A stretch of DNA of 6,553 nucleotides from Pseudomonadota bacterium (GTDB lineage: Bacteria > Pseudomonadota > Alphaproteobacteria > Rhizobiales > Xanthobacteraceae): positions 1 to 6,553 of the forward strand of contig JAJYAH010000404.1 of the NCBI GenBank assembly GCA_021779635.1, written 5' to 3'. This document shows, piece after piece, positions 5,599-6,553 of this stretch. Every line of letters begins with the position of its first letter. Within the stretch, counting starts at the first letter, position 1. A program made the translations under genes and the position numbers. The notes below the pieces were generated by a model that worked only from the letters and a program-made list of their open reading frames with translations, searched no databases and was not told the origin of the DNA.

Positions 5599-5667
5599 CG
5601 ATCCTCCAAAAAATAGATCGCCGTACCAAATACGAATCAAGCTGGCGAATGGTTCCCGAAAGGGCGA

Positions 5668-5682
5668 CCCCTCACTGAGGGG
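5668..5682. repeat. Small GC-rich hairpin
   Basis: CCCCTCACTGAGGGG is a near-perfect palindrome (7 paired bases on each side of one central base) in the non-coding stretch upstream of the exported-protein genes. It has no T-run and could be an operator or chance. Apart from this, 5599-5851 shows no supportable gene. Confidence 0.25.
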
Positions 5683-5851
5683 CAGGTGGATCGTTACCGC
5701 GACTCTGTGCAAGCGAGGACATTTTAGAGCTTCGACCGCCGGAGATTGGGGCACCTAGGAGGCGACACGGTGTGGGACGAGGCGGCACAGGACGGCCCGG
5801 CTCCCCTCGCAAGCGACACGTGGCGAAACAGTAAAACGGCCTGTCAAAAAG

Positions 5852-5874
5852 TTCGATTCCCGTCGGCGCTACCA
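5852..5874 (+). repeat. tRNA 3'-end fragment 2, probable attachment site (att)
   Basis: T-loop TTCGATT (5852-5858), T-stem strand CCCGT, acceptor strand CGGCGCT, A and CCA: a tRNA 3' end identical to fragment 1 except for C5864. The bases before it (AAAAG) cannot pair with CCCGT, and no 5' tRNA part precedes it (expected AGCGCCG). It is followed by a terminator and then by a gene of ordinary type. It is therefore the likely chromosomal end of the integration site, with the whole tRNA gene somewhere left of the window in the same direction. Confidence 0.75.
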
Positions 5875-5877
5875 AAG

Positions 5878-5910
5878 AAAGGCCCGAAATATTCGGGCCT
5901 TTCTATTTTT
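5878..5910 (+). terminator. Rho-independent terminator after tRNA fragment 2
   Basis: A perfect 11-base-pair stem AAAGGCCCGAA / TTCGGGCCTTT (5878-5888 with 5892-5902) with an ATA loop is followed by CTATTTTT. It stands 3 bases after the CCA end and is probably the original tRNA terminator. On the - strand it is followed by CTTT and could also serve the hydrolase gene, whose stop is at 5943. Confidence 0.85.
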
Positions 5911-5942
5911 GAAATGTCAGCCAAATTGACGAGCGTTCAAAT

Positions 5943-6553
5943 CTAGTGCGTCACAAACGGCGGATGCTGGACTGCCTTCAGACAAGTCGTATCTAGCGAA
6001 CGAACCTCGTACGTTGCCAAAAACTGTTGCTCGATTGCGTTGACGCAACTCGAGCCGATGATGTGTCCCGCACCCGGAACGATCAGTTGTCGGCCGTTCG
6101 GAAGGTACCGTAGCGCCTGCGCGCCGTAGCGCGGCGGCGTAGCCGGGTCATCCTCACCGCTGATCATTAGCACCGGCGCAGACGAACGAATCGGATCGAG
6201 AAACTTGCGACTAACCGATGGCACGTGCCAAACGCGGCACGCCGCCTGCTGTTCACGAAAACGCGCATCGCCGAGAAACGTTTTCACCGAGGCATCGTTA
6301 CGTGTTACGAACGGCATATCTTCAGCGCACGTGACGGAGAGAAACATTCCGGTTGCAAGCGAGCCGGGAATCTGATGCGAGAGCGTCGAGACAAGTTGCG
6401 CAAGCGGGCGTGGATCGCCATTGACCGCGCGATGCACGATCATGGGGATGTAGGCGGCGACGGTGTCCGAATACAGGGCATCGCGCAGTCGCTCCACGAG
6501 CACGTCCGCCGAAATGACGCCATCGGGTGTCTTTATGCTGCCGTGCCTCGCCT
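5943..6553 (-). CDS. Alpha/beta hydrolase, TAP-like C-terminal part (5' end outside window)
   Basis: The frame is open from the right edge on the - strand and ends at TAG 5945-5943, giving about 203 C-terminal residues. The GTG at 6503 is not taken as the start because coding continues upstream (KTPDGVISAD). The segment VTCAEDMPF is typical of the lid region in the tripeptidyl aminopeptidase/proline iminopeptidase-like group. The strand SAPVLMISGEDDPATPP carries the likely catalytic Asp (codon 6149-6147), and IVPGAGHI carries the catalytic His (6065-6063). The nucleophile Ser elbow would lie outside the window. Members hydrolyse peptides or esters and are often exported, but the substrate cannot be predicted here. 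The gene lies beyond the last tRNA fragment and points towards the island, so it is probably native chromosome and not defence cargo. Confidence 0.85.
   Translation of the reverse strand, partial: ARHGSIKTPDGVISADVLVERLRDALYSDTVAAYIPMIVHRAVNGDPRPLAQLVSTLSHQIPGSLATGMFLSVTCAEDMPFVTRNDASVKTFLGDARFREQQAACRVWHVPSVSRKFLDPIRSSAPVLMISGEDDPATPPRYGAQALRYLPNGRQLIVPGAGHIIGSSCVNAIEQQFLATYEVRSLDTTCLKAVQHPPFVTH

Noticed and set aside
5612..5640. Minus-strand promoter TTGATT (5640-5635), 17-base spacer, TCTATT (5617-5612)
   Set aside because: Each box matches only 4 of 6 bases, and the start point would fall within the ribosome binding site of the small ORF.
5672..5875. Minus-strand 67-codon ORF over tRNA fragment 2
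   Set aside because: It starts inside the tRNA fragment, has no ribosome binding site and is Pro/Arg-rich by composition.
1..6553. CRISPR array, insertion sequence or integrase
   Set aside because: No spaced repeats, terminal inverted repeats, transposase or recombinase motifs were found on either strand.

Overview
The window is bacterial DNA: Shine-Dalgarno sequences of the GGAGG type, tightly overlapping genes, rho-independent terminators and Gram-negative-style signal peptides are all visible. The lineage cannot be fixed from the sequence. The layout suggests an accessory defence and integration region that ends in a tRNA-derived attachment site, with ordinary chromosome resuming at the far right.

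Left part (1-4131, + strand). The window opens inside the last ~107 codons of a UvrD/Rep-like superfamily 1 helicase. After a 258-base leader come two genes that overlap by 4 bases. The first (581-2365) encodes an OLD-family ATPase-Toprim nuclease. The second (2362-4131) encodes a UvrD-like helicase. This gene pair, order and domain make-up is that of the Gabija anti-phage system (GajA + GajB, 'class 2 OLD'). The GajA-like gene has one in-frame TAG (1373-1375) at codon 265 of about 594. Both halves otherwise keep every expected ATPase and nuclease motif, and a GGAG + TTG restart lies 12 bases after the stop. The gene is therefore either freshly broken, made as two chains, or miscalled at one base.

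Middle (4132-5875). Two fragments of the 3' end of the same tRNA type (T-loop, acceptor strand and CCA) lie at 4397-4419 and 5852-5874, both on the + strand. Each is followed at once by a rho-independent terminator, and neither has the rest of a tRNA in front of it. This is the footprint of two successive integrations into one tRNA gene that would lie to the left of the window. The Gabija genes would belong to one element and the 1.45 kb between the fragments to a second. That second segment holds, on the - strand, two tandem paralogous genes for small exported proteins (about 125 aa) of a family I do not recognise. They are preceded by a possible 39-codon ORF and followed by a strong terminator.

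Right part (5943-6553, - strand). This is the C-terminal ~200 codons of an alpha/beta hydrolase of the TAP-like (tripeptidyl aminopeptidase-type) group, cut by the window edge. It is probably native chromosome beside the island.

No integrase, transposase, CRISPR array, rRNA or complete tRNA is visible. GajB would act with GajA, as known for Gabija, in sensing and cutting invading DNA. The exported pair and the hydrolase have no evident functional link to it.
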